DNA from: Leucobacter zeae
GTDB lineage: Bacteria; Actinomycetota; Actinomycetes; Actinomycetales; Microbacteriaceae
DNA: 64,000 nt
Assembly: GCF_016758175.1 (NCBI RefSeq)
Contig: NZ_QYAB01000002.1
Location: 294,799-358,798, forward strand
Reading direction: 5' to 3'
This document shows, in pieces, positions 48,355 through 55,752 of the stretch (positions are counted from its first letter, which is position 1; the number at the start of each line of letters is the position of its first letter). Under the pieces are notes generated by a model. It ran no database searches and was not told where the DNA came from. It saw only the letters and a program-made list of their open reading frames with translations. A program made the position numbers and the translations under genes.

Positions 48355-49482
48355 TTACGCGTTGGCGGAGAGCACTGCCTCGACGCTCGAGTACTCGAGC
48401 TCGGGGAAGGCCTGTGCGACGCCGCCGTTGGCGATGACGCCCTCGTGCGCGTTGAGGCCCTTGGCCAGCGCGGCGTCGTCGTTCAGCGCCTTGACCCAGC
48501 CCTTGTCGGCGAGGGCGACGACGTAGGGGAGGGTGGCGTTGGTGAGCGCAGCGGTCGAGGTCTCGGGGACCGCGCCCGGCATGTTCGCCACGCAGTAGTA
48601 GATCGAGTTGTGCACCGGGAAGGTGGGATCGTCGTGCGTGGTCGGGTGCGAGTTCTCGAAGCAGCCGCCCTGGTCGATCGCGATGTCGACGAGCACGGAG
48701 CCCTGCTTCATCTGCGCCACCATCTCGTCGGTGACGAGCTTCGGCGCCTTCTCGCCCGGGATCAGCACGGAGCCGATGACCAGGTCGGCCTCCTTGAGCG
48801 CCTCCGTGATGTTGTGGGCGTTCGAGGTGCGGGTCTGGATGCGACCGTTGAACTCGTCCTCGAGCTGCTTGAGGCGGGGGAGGGCGATGTCGATGACGGT
48901 GACGTCGGCGCCGAGGCCGTACGCCATGCGCGCGGCCTGCTCGCCGGCGGCGCCGCCGCCGATGACGACGACCTTGCCGCGACGGGTCGCGGTGACACCG
49001 CCGAGCAGCATGCCGCGGCCGCCGTTGGCCTTCATGAGCGAGTGCGCGCCGACCTGGACCGACAGGCGGCCGGCGACCTCGGACATCGGGGCGAGCAGCG
49101 GGAGGGCGCGGCTGGGCAGCTGCACGGTCTCGTAGGCGATCGCGGTGGTGCCCGACTCGAGCACGGCCTCGGTGAGGGTCTTGTCGGCCGCGAGGTGCAG
49201 GTAGGTGAAGAGCACCTGGCCCTTGCGCATCTTGTCGTACTCGGCGGCGATGGGCTCCTTGACCTTGAGGATCATCTCGGCCTCGGCCCAGACCTGCTCG
49301 GCGCCCTCGACGATGGTCGCGCCGGCTGCGGCGTACTCCTCGTCGGTGATGGCGGAGCCCAGGCCGGCGCCCGACTGCACGAGGACCTCGTGACCGCGGC
49401 GCTTGAGCTCGAAGACGCCGGCCTGCGTGATGGCGACTCGGTTCTCGTTGTTCTTGATCTCGGTAGGAATACCGACGCGCAT
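48355..49482 (-). CDS. ald: Alanine dehydrogenase
   Basis: NAD-dependent enzyme of 375 residues, close to the usual 371, converting L-alanine to pyruvate and ammonia. Hallmarks are [22 protein letters not shown] (pyruvate-binding lysine/arginine region), [61 protein letters not shown], the NAD site [28 protein letters not shown] and [18 protein letters not shown]. The ATG at 49482 follows GGAG; longer upstream frames have no similarity. It is divergent from an Lrp-type regulator, the classical arrangement for alanine-inducible ald genes, and a sodium/alanine symporter follows that regulator. Confidence 0.95.
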   Translation of the reverse strand: MRVGIPTEIKNNENRVAITQAGVFELKRRGHEVLVQSGAGLGSAITDEEYAAAGATIVEGAEQVWAEAEMILKVKEPIAAEYDKMRKGQVLFTYLHLAADKTLTEAVLESGTTAIAYETVQLPSRALPLLAPMSEVAGRLSVQVGAHSLMKANGGRGMLLGGVTATRRGKVVVIGGGAAGEQAARMAYGLGADVTVIDIALPRLKQLEDEFNGRIQTRTSNAHNITEALKEADLVIGSVLIPGEKAPKLVTDEMVAQMKQGSVLVDIAIDQGGCFENSHPTTHDDPTFPVHNSIYYCVANMPGAVPETSTAALTNATLPYVVALADKGWVKALNDDAALAKGLNAHEGVIANGGVAQAFPELEYSSVEAVLSANA

Positions 49483-49586
49483 GATGTGCTCCAAAGACGT
49501 GGCTGATGTGTTCGAGGTCGCGATGCGATCCGCGGCATCTCGTGGCGTTCTTGCCAGAAGTGAGCGGTCAATCTCTCCCCGGATGC

Positions 49587-49602
49587 AGTATATTCGATAT
49601 CG
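49587..49602 (-). promoter_or_regulatory. ald promoter region with CGATATCG palindrome
   Basis: TATACT on the minus strand (49587-49592) is a good -10 box, giving a leader of about 100 bases to the ald start. CGATATCG (49595-49602) is a perfect 8-base palindrome just upstream, within an AT-rich stretch (49587-49660) where Lrp-type regulators would be expected to bind. Confidence 0.5.
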
Positions 49603-49672
49603 CAAGTGGATTGATGAATTCTCTTCGGAATCATGTGTCCGAGTGAATAGCAGGTGAGTGGAGCGGCGAGAA

Positions 49673-50161
49673 ATGTCCGAAGGTTCGAAGAATCTGCGAC
49701 CCGAAGCGGATCTGGACGACATCGACCGCAAGATCGTCGAAGAACTGCAGGCGAACGGTCGCATCACGAATGCGGAGCTCGCGGAGAAGGTGGGCGTGGC
49801 GGCCTCGACCTGCATCGCCCGCGTGCGCAGCCTGGTCGCGCGCAAGATCATCACGGGGTTCACGGCGAGCGTCGACCCGCGCGCGATGGGGCTCGGGCTC
49901 GAGGTGCTCATCAGCGTCACCGTGCGTTCCGGCGCGCGCCAGCGCATCGCCGAGATGAGCGAGACGCTGCGCGAGCTGCCCGAGGTCATGCAGCTCTTCT
50001 TCCTCGGCGGTGTCGAGGACTTCATCATCCACCTCGCCGCGCGCGACTCGGACCACGTGCGCGACTTCGTGATGGAGCACCTCTCGGCCGACCCCGCCGT
50101 CTCGGCGACGCGGACGAGTATCGTGTTCAGCCACCACCAGAACCCGGTGCGCATCAGCTGA
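49673..50161 (+). CDS. Lrp/AsnC family transcriptional regulator
   Basis: Regulator of 162 residues. The N-terminal helix-turn-helix (LDDIDRKIVEELQANGRITNAELAEKVGVAASTCIARVRSLVARKIITGFTASVD) is followed by an AsnC/RAM effector domain (LGLEVLISVTVRSGARQRIAEMSETLRELPEVMQLFFLGGVEDFIIHLAARDSDHVRDFVMEHLSADPAVSATRTSIVF). Its place opposite ald suggests it is the alanine-responsive activator (AldR/PutR type). The ATG at 49673 is preferred; a GTG 15 bases upstream is in frame. Confidence 0.9.
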   Translation: MSEGSKNLRPEADLDDIDRKIVEELQANGRITNAELAEKVGVAASTCIARVRSLVARKIITGFTASVDPRAMGLGLEVLISVTVRSGARQRIAEMSETLRELPEVMQLFFLGGVEDFIIHLAARDSDHVRDFVMEHLSADPAVSATRTSIVFSHHQNPVRIS

Positions 50162-50213
50162 TCCGCGGCGCTCCGGGGCCGGGTCCGGGTGGCGCGGGGC
50201 TCCCCGGCATCCC

Positions 50214-50242
50214 TATGCTGGATCGAGTCGGGCGTCACGCCC
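50214..50242 (+). promoter_or_regulatory. Possible promoter and small hairpin before the symporter gene
   Basis: TATGCT (50214-50219) may be a -10 box. GGGCG-TCA-CGCCC (50230-50242) forms a small hairpin in the leader. CAGGAG precedes the GTG start at 50297. Confidence 0.35.
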
Positions 50243-50296
50243 AGAAACCGAATCCGTCATCATCGCAACGCGGCGAAGAGAACAGGAGCCCCGCAC

Positions 50297-51799
50297 GTGG
50301 ACTCGATACAGGCACTTCTCGACTGGCTGAGCGGCATCATCTGGGGGCCTTTCGTCCTCATCCCGCTGCTCTTCCTCACCGGTCTCTATCTCACGATCCG
50401 TCTCGGCGGACTGCAGTTCCTGCGGCTCGGGTCGGCCCTGAGCCTCGGGCTGCTCCGGCGCAAGGACCCCGGCGCGAAGGGCGACATCTCGCAGTTCCAG
50501 GCGCTGACCACCGCGCTCGCGGCGACGGTCGGCACGGGCAACATCGTGGGCGTCGCCGCCGCGATCGGCATCGGCGGCCCCGGAGCTCTCTTCTGGATGT
50601 GGGTCACCGGCGTGCTCGGCATGGCCTCGAAGTACTCGGAGGCGTTCCTCGCCGTGCGGTTCCGCACCGTCGACTCGAAGGGCGAGCGCAACGGCGGCCC
50701 CCAGTACTACCTCGAGCGCGGCATCAAGGGCCCGCTCGGCAAGATCCTCGGATGGTCCTTCACCATCTTCACGGTGTTCGCGTGCTTCGGCATCGGCAAC
50801 ATGACCCAGGCGAACTCGATCTCGGCCAATGTCGAGAGCAGCTTCAACGTCCCCGTGTGGGTCACCGGCGCGGTGCTCGCGATCCTCGCCCTCGTGGTGC
50901 TCGTCGGCGGCATCAAATCGATCGGTCGCGTGACCTCGGCCTTCGTGCCGGTCATGATCCTGTTCTACGTGCTGGCCGCGCTCTACATCCTCCTCGTCAA
51001 CATCGGCGACGTTCCCGCAGCGTTCGGACAGATCTTCCACGACGCCTTCACCGGCACCGCGGCGGCCGGCGGCTTCGTCGGCTCGGTCTTCATCATGGCC
51101 GTGCAGTTCGGCTTCGCCCGGGGCATCTTCTCGAACGAGTCGGGCATGGGGTCGGCGGCGATCGCCGCAGCGGCGGCGCAGACGAGCCATCCCGTGCGTC
51201 AGGGACTCGTGTCGATGACGCAGACGTTCATCGACACGATCATCGTCGTGACCATGACGGGACTCGTGATCGTCACGACCGGCACGTGGGCCTCGGTCGA
51301 CCCCGAGACGGGCGAGCAGGTCTCGGCGGCGCTGATGACGGGCGAGGCGTTCTCGAAGGGGCTGCCGGGCGAATGGGGCCACTGGGTCGTGACGATCGGG
51401 CTCGTGATGTTCGCGTTCTCGACGATCCTCGGCTGGTCCTACTACGGCGAACGCGCGCTCGAGCGGGTGCTGGGACGCCGCTCGGTGATGCCGTTCCGCG
51501 TCGTCTTCTCGCTCGTGGTCTACGTCGGAGCCACCACGCAGCTCAGCATCGTGTGGTCGTTCTCGGACGTGATGAACGGGCTCATGGCGATCCCGAACCT
51601 CATAGGCCTCGTGATCCTCTCGGGCCTCATCGCCCGGGAGACCCGCGCCTACCTGAAGTTCGACCCGAAGCTCACTGCGACGGAGCCCGAGATCCGGCAG
51701 GCGCTGCACCACGAGCCGGGCTACCAGCAGTGGCTGGCGCAGGAGAGCGCGCTCGACGCCCAGGTCCAGGACAGCGCGTCGCGGCAGCGGACCGAGTAG
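50297..51799 (+). CDS. Alanine/glycine:cation symporter (AGCS family)
   Basis: Sodium- or proton-coupled importer of alanine or glycine, 500 residues and about ten helices. Family stretches include WGPFVLIPLLFLTGLYLTIRLGGLQF, FQALTTALAATVGTGNIVGVAAAIGIGGPGALFWMW, GGPQYYLERGI, ARGIFSNESGMGSAAIAAAAAQTSHPVRQGLVSMTQTFIDTIIV and STILGWSYYGERALERVLG. The GTG at 50297 has CAGGAG nine bases upstream. With ald and the Lrp regulator it forms an alanine uptake-and-deamination unit. A nicotinamidase gene follows after 13 bases. Confidence 0.93.
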   Translation: MDSIQALLDWLSGIIWGPFVLIPLLFLTGLYLTIRLGGLQFLRLGSALSLGLLRRKDPGAKGDISQFQALTTALAATVGTGNIVGVAAAIGIGGPGALFWMWVTGVLGMASKYSEAFLAVRFRTVDSKGERNGGPQYYLERGIKGPLGKILGWSFTIFTVFACFGIGNMTQANSISANVESSFNVPVWVTGAVLAILALVVLVGGIKSIGRVTSAFVPVMILFYVLAALYILLVNIGDVPAAFGQIFHDAFTGTAAAGGFVGSVFIMAVQFGFARGIFSNESGMGSAAIAAAAAQTSHPVRQGLVSMTQTFIDTIIVVTMTGLVIVTTGTWASVDPETGEQVSAALMTGEAFSKGLPGEWGHWVVTIGLVMFAFSTILGWSYYGERALERVLGRRSVMPFRVVFSLVVYVGATTQLSIVWSFSDVMNGLMAIPNLIGLVILSGLIARETRAYLKFDPKLTATEPEIRQALHHEPGYQQWLAQESALDAQVQDSASRQRTE

Positions 51800-51812
51800 G
51801 GCCGGGCGAGGA

Positions 51813-52397
51813 ATGGCGAACGCGCTGCTCATCGTCGACGTGCAGAACGACTTCACCGAGGGCGGAGCGCTCGCGGTCGCGGGCGGCGATGCCGTCGCCC
51901 GCGGGGTGAGCGATCTGCTCGCCCGCGGCGCGGGCGGTCGGGGCGGCTACGACCTCGTCGTGGCGTCGCGGGATTGGCACGAGCCGGAGGGGGACAACGG
52001 CGGGCACTTCGCGTCACCGGGGCAGGATCCCGACTTCGCCGGCACGTGGCCGCCCCACTGCGTGCAGGGCACCCCCGGTGCCGAGTACGACCCGCTGCTC
52101 GATATCGACGGGGTCGACGTCCACGTGCGCAAGGGCATGGGCGTCGCCGCGTACTCGGCGTTCGAGGGGGAGACGACGGACGGGCGCAGCCTCGCTGAGG
52201 TGCTCTCGCAGCGCGGGATCGATCGCCTCGACCTCGTCGGGATCGCGACCGACTACTGCGTGCTGCGCTCCGGGATCGACGCCGTGCGGCTCGGGATCCG
52301 CGTGCGCCTGCTCAGCGAGCTCGTCGCGGGCGTGCACCCGGAGACCTCGGTCGCCGCGATCAAGGAGCTGGCCGCGGCCGGAGTCGAGATCGTCTGA
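51813..52397 (+). CDS. Nicotinamidase / isochorismatase family hydrolase (PncA-like)
   Basis: A 194-residue cytoplasmic hydrolase expected to turn nicotinamide into nicotinate and ammonia for NAD salvage. The triad is visible: D9 (LLIVDVQNDF), the lysine in VHVRKGMGVAAYSAF and C149 in GIATDYCVLRSGIDAVRLG. The metal-binding segment reads SRDWHEPEGDNGGHF. Full length for the family. It starts 13 bases after the symporter stop with GAGGA in front, so it is probably in the same transcript although functionally separate. Confidence 0.9.
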   Translation: MANALLIVDVQNDFTEGGALAVAGGDAVARGVSDLLARGAGGRGGYDLVVASRDWHEPEGDNGGHFASPGQDPDFAGTWPPHCVQGTPGAEYDPLLDIDGVDVHVRKGMGVAAYSAFEGETTDGRSLAEVLSQRGIDRLDLVGIATDYCVLRSGIDAVRLGIRVRLLSELVAGVHPETSVAAIKELAAAGVEIV

Positions 52398-52464
52398 GGC
52401 GCGCGGTCGGGGTCGGCGCGATCGGATGCCCTCCGGGAGGCGCCTCAGGGGATCGAGCGGTGCG

Positions 52465-54195
52465 TCAGTGGGCGCCAGGCGGCGTGAGTCGCGCCTCGTG
52501 CGCGTCGAGCGCGAGCTCGGCGGCCCGGAGGGAGCGCGAGCTGTACCGGCCGATGGCGCGCTCCTCGAGCAGCGTCACCCGCTGCGCCTCGAGCGCGACG
52601 CGCGCCAGACGCAGATAGGCCTGCGCCGGCGTCTCCGCGTTCGGCAGCTGCAGCGGCCCGGTCGCGGGCAGCGACATCGCGATCGGGGCGAGCGCGTTGC
52701 GCGAGCTCGCCCGCACGCGGTCGGCCATGCGCACGCAGGCGTTCTCGGCCGACGGGTCGTCCTCGTTCGCGATCACGTCGTCGATGGCCTCGTTCGCCGA
52801 CTCGATGAGGTCGCGGCTGAGCGACGCGAGCTCGCCCGCGCTGAGGCCGGACTGCGCGCCGTCGGGCCAGAGCCTGCGGATGAACGGCGGCAGCGTGAGC
52901 CCGTGCAGCAGGAGGGTGATGACGGCCACGGCGAATGCGATGAGCACGAGCTGCGCGCGGTACGGCGTCTCGGTGGGGATCGACTGCGCCGCGGCGAGCG
53001 TGACGACGCCGCGCATGCCGCTCCACGAGAGCACGGCGCCATCGCGCCAACCGAGCTGCTGGTCGCGCTCGTGCTCGAAATCGGCTTGGGAGCGCTGCGC
53101 GAGCAGCTCGACCTTGCGCAGCTTGCGGGTGTTCGTCTCCTCCGCGTCTCGTTCGCGGCGGGCGAGCCGTGTGAAGCCGGCGCTGCGGTACTCGTACCGG
53201 CCGGCGGCGCCGCGCATCGCGAGGATCAACGGCACCATGAAGCCCGCGCGGCACACGATGAGCACGGCGACGACCGCGAGCGACAGCAGCGCGACGTGCT
53301 CGAGCCGGAACGGGCTCTCGCCGACCTGTTCCACGAGCGCGTGGAGCTGCAGGCCCATGAGCAGGAAGACCCCGTTCTCGAGCGCGAACTGGATCGTGCG
53401 CCAGTTGAGGCGCTCGTTCATGCGGGCCGTCGCCGAGAACCGGCGCGACGCGTGGTGACCCGTGTAGAGGCCGGTGACGACGACCGCGAGCACGCCGGAC
53501 GCTCCGATCTCCTCGGCCGGCATGAATGCGACGAACGGCACCACGAAGGAGATCACCGTGTCGTAGACGGGGTTGCGGAGCTTGGAGCGCACCCAGACCG
53601 TGACGAAGCCGATGGCCCCGCCGATGGCGACCGCGCCCGTGACCGACAGCGCGAACGAGCCGGCCGCGTCCCAGAAGACGAAGCTGCCGGCGACCGCCGC
53701 GAGCGCGGTCTTCAGGAGCACGAGCGAGGTCGCGTCGTTCACGAGACTCTCGCCCTCGAGGATCGACACGACGCGGTCGGGCATGCCGAGGCGCTTGCCG
53801 ATCGAGGTCGCGGCGACCGCGTCAGTGGGGCTGACGACGGCGCCGAGAGCGATGGCCACGGGGAGCGGGATCGTGGGCACCGCGAGGTGGACCACGACGC
53901 CGATGAGCACGGCCGAGATGATGACGAGGAGCACCGAGAGGCCGATGACGGGGCGGAAGTTGCGCCGGAAGTCGACGAGCGGCACATTGACCGCGGCGGC
54001 GTAGAGCAGCGGAGGGAGCACGCCGACGAGGATGAGCTCGGGTTCGAGCTCGACGAGCGGCACGAACGGCAGGTAGCCGATACCGATGCCGACGACGACG
54101 AGCAGCAGCGGAGCGGCGATTCCGATCCGGCTGCCGAGGATCGACGTGCCGACGAGCAGCACGACCGCGGCCACTGCGATGAGTCCGATCTCCAT
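52465..54195 (-). CDS. Na+/H+ antiporter (CPA1 family, NhaP/SLC9-like)
   Basis: Membrane exchanger of 576 residues. About twelve helices occupy residues 1-415, with the ion-site pattern GAVVSPTDAVAATSIGKRLGMPDRVVSILEGESLVNDATSLVLLKTA (helix-breaking ND pair) and VLSWSGMRGVVTLAAAQSIP (conserved arginine). The last 160 residues form a soluble helical cytoplasmic tail (SRDLIESANEAIDDVIANEDD and following). It exports sodium in exchange for protons. TAGAAT (54202-54207) ends six bases before the ATG and there is no ribosome site, so the transcript is probably leaderless. Confidence 0.9.
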   Translation of the reverse strand: MEIGLIAVAAVVLLVGTSILGSRIGIAAPLLLVVVGIGIGYLPFVPLVELEPELILVGVLPPLLYAAAVNVPLVDFRRNFRPVIGLSVLLVIISAVLIGVVVHLAVPTIPLPVAIALGAVVSPTDAVAATSIGKRLGMPDRVVSILEGESLVNDATSLVLLKTALAAVAGSFVFWDAAGSFALSVTGAVAIGGAIGFVTVWVRSKLRNPVYDTVISFVVPFVAFMPAEEIGASGVLAVVVTGLYTGHHASRRFSATARMNERLNWRTIQFALENGVFLLMGLQLHALVEQVGESPFRLEHVALLSLAVVAVLIVCRAGFMVPLILAMRGAAGRYEYRSAGFTRLARRERDAEETNTRKLRKVELLAQRSQADFEHERDQQLGWRDGAVLSWSGMRGVVTLAAAQSIPTETPYRAQLVLIAFAVAVITLLLHGLTLPPFIRRLWPDGAQSGLSAGELASLSRDLIESANEAIDDVIANEDDPSAENACVRMADRVRASSRNALAPIAMSLPATGPLQLPNAETPAQAYLRLARVALEAQRVTLLEERAIGRYSSRSLRAAELALDAHEARLTPPGAH

Positions 54196-54201
54196 GTACG
54201 G

Positions 54202-54207
54202 ATTCTA
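54202..54207 (-). promoter_or_regulatory. -10 box of a leaderless promoter (antiporter gene)
   Basis: TAGAAT on the minus strand ends six bases before the ATG at 54195. Confidence 0.55.
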
Positions 54208-54212
54208 CCGGC

Positions 54213-54261
54213 GCGGGCGTCGGGCGATGCCGCGGCGGCGAGCGGGCGTCGGGCGATGCCG
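54213..54261. repeat. Two 20-bp direct repeats, 29-bp period
   Basis: GCGGGCGTCGGGCGATGCCG occurs at 54213-54232 and 54242-54261 in the gap between the antiporter and the winged-helix gene. No function evident. Confidence 0.8.
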
Positions 54262-54287
54262 GCCTCATGCAGCCGGTCGGGTGCCGG

Positions 54288-55568
54288 TCAGTCCGCGATG
54301 AACTCGGCGCCGTCGTGCCCGTGGAAGCGCGCCCACCGCGCGAGCTCGGGCGAGAGTGCCCTGCGGTTGATCCGGCATTTCGGCATCGGTGCGAGCGCGA
54401 TGCGCACGCGTTTCCCCGCCGCCCGTTTCCACGTGCCCACCACCCGACCGCGGCGCACGACGGTCGCGAGGAACATGCCGTTGCGCCCCGGTACGATCCG
54501 GTCGAAGTCCTCGGGCCGCATCTGCGCGTCGCGATTCGTGTACCCGAGCAGGTGCTCGTCGAACGACGGGAGCAGGAGCCACCCGGGGATGTCCGAGGGG
54601 CCCGCCCCGGCGGTTGCGTCGGCTCCGCGGCTGCTGCCGGCGCCGCCCGTTTCGTCGATGTGATCCGTGCCGCCCGTCCCGTCCATGCCGACCGTCCCGT
54701 CCCTGCCGCCCGCGGGGAGGGCGCCGAGGATCTCGGGGTCCGCCCAGAGCTGGCCGGCCGGCCCCGCGATCACGGTCCCATCGGTGTCGCGCAGTCCGAC
54801 GCGCTGCAATCGACCCGCCTCCGCCGCGAGCCCCGTCGCTCGCCGCGCTTCCCCGACGGTCAGTCCCGTCCACCACGCGAGGTCGTGATCTCGGATCGGA
54901 CCGCGCCCTGCGGCGTACCGCGCCGCGAGTTCGACGAGCGCGTCGTCCCCGTCGAGCGTGCGCGGATGCTCGATCCAGGTCTCGGCCGCGACCAGCAGGG
55001 GCTCGGCCTCACCGCGCACCGGGCCGAACGTCGCGAGCCCGTTCTGGCAGATCCACCAGATCAGGTGGTACCGCCAGGCGCCCTGCCACGCGATACCGGC
55101 CTCGGTCCAGACCTCGGCGAGCTCGTCGCGGGTGAGCCCCTGCGAACCGGCGAGCGCCGCCATCGAGACCGCCACGAGGCGCTCGAGCGTCGCATCGTCG
55201 ATGCCCAGGAACTCCCGTCGGGCTGCCGCGCCGCCGAGGACGCGGTGGTTCGTCGCCCGCTGCATCCATCCGATGTCCTCGGCGGCGACGACGTGAATGG
55301 TGCCGCGCATGGGCCAGGAGCGCACGATCCGGCGTTCGTTGAACGCCGCGGAGACGTCTGCCGCACTCGTGCCGGGGGCGCGGCGCCCGAGCGCCCATCG
55401 CGACGAGCGCCAGTCCTGACCCTGGGTCGCGAGCATGCCGCGCGCGACGGCCGTGATCCGTTCCGCTCCGGGTGCGTCCTCCGGAACGCCCGCGAGCCCG
55501 GTGCCCGTGAGCCCCAGCGCTCGCATGCGCAGCCGGAGCAGGTCGTCGGGCGTCAGCGTCTCGGTCAT
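54288..55568 (-). CDS. Winged-helix DNA-binding protein, HTH_42 (AlkZ/YcaQ superfamily)
   Basis: A 426-residue protein of the HTH_42 family, whose characterised members AlkZ and YcaQ are DNA glycosylases that unhook bulky adducts or interstrand crosslinks. Features in order: TATQGQDW-type motif (Q49-G-Q51-D52) matching the catalytic QxQ/QxD site of that superfamily, AAFNERRIVRSWPMRGTIHVVAAEDIGWM, wing segments TRDELAEVWTEAG and IRDHDLAWWTGLTVGEAR, and a C-terminal GWLLLPSFDEHLLGYTNRDAQM plus FLATVVRRGRVVGTWKR. A low-complexity Gly/Thr/Asp insert (about residues 303-341) interrupts the third domain. TACACT ends six bases before the ATG (leaderless). Enzymatic activity is inferred, not shown. 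Confidence 0.8.
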   Translation of the reverse strand: MTETLTPDDLLRLRMRALGLTGTGLAGVPEDAPGAERITAVARGMLATQGQDWRSSRWALGRRAPGTSAADVSAAFNERRIVRSWPMRGTIHVVAAEDIGWMQRATNHRVLGGAAARREFLGIDDATLERLVAVSMAALAGSQGLTRDELAEVWTEAGIAWQGAWRYHLIWWICQNGLATFGPVRGEAEPLLVAAETWIEHPRTLDGDDALVELAARYAAGRGPIRDHDLAWWTGLTVGEARRATGLAAEAGRLQRVGLRDTDGTVIAGPAGQLWADPEILGALPAGGRDGTVGMDGTGGTDHIDETGGAGSSRGADATAGAGPSDIPGWLLLPSFDEHLLGYTNRDAQMRPEDFDRIVPGRNGMFLATVVRRGRVVGTWKRAAGKRVRIALAPMPKCRINRRALSPELARWARFHGHDGAEFIAD

Positions 55569-55574
55569 GGGGTC

Positions 55575-55580
55575 AGTGTA
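55575..55580 (-). promoter_or_regulatory. -10 box of a leaderless promoter (HTH_42 gene)
   Basis: TACACT on the minus strand ends six bases before the ATG at 55568. Confidence 0.5.
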
Positions 55581-55587
55581 AACCGCG

Positions 55588-55679
55588 CCTCCGACATCGG
55601 GCGGCCGCCGCGGGAAGGGATCCCGCGCCCGAGCGTTGTACCCGGTGGCGGCGCTCGCCGCGCCGCGCGATGTCGGAGG
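55588..55679. promoter_or_regulatory. 12-bp inverted repeat spanning the divergent promoter region
   Basis: CCTCCGACATCG (55588-55599) and CGATGTCGGAGG (55668-55679) are exact reverse complements 68 bases apart, between the HTH_42 gene and the ABC exporter gene. A 7-bp hairpin CGCGGGA/TCCCGCG lies between them at about 55609-55627. The two half-sites may bind one regulator at both promoters. Confidence 0.45.
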
Positions 55680-55752
55680 GCGCTGCAATACTCGTCGCAG
55701 ACCCAGTTCCGGCGGACCCGCCCGGAGACGGCACTGAAGGAGGCACCTCGAC

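Noticed and set aside
44676-48437. A 1253-codon open frame on the + strand
   Set aside because: It runs antisense through the permease, PucR and small-protein genes, is composed of Arg/Asp/His/Glu-rich text typical of high-GC shadow frames and shows no domain.
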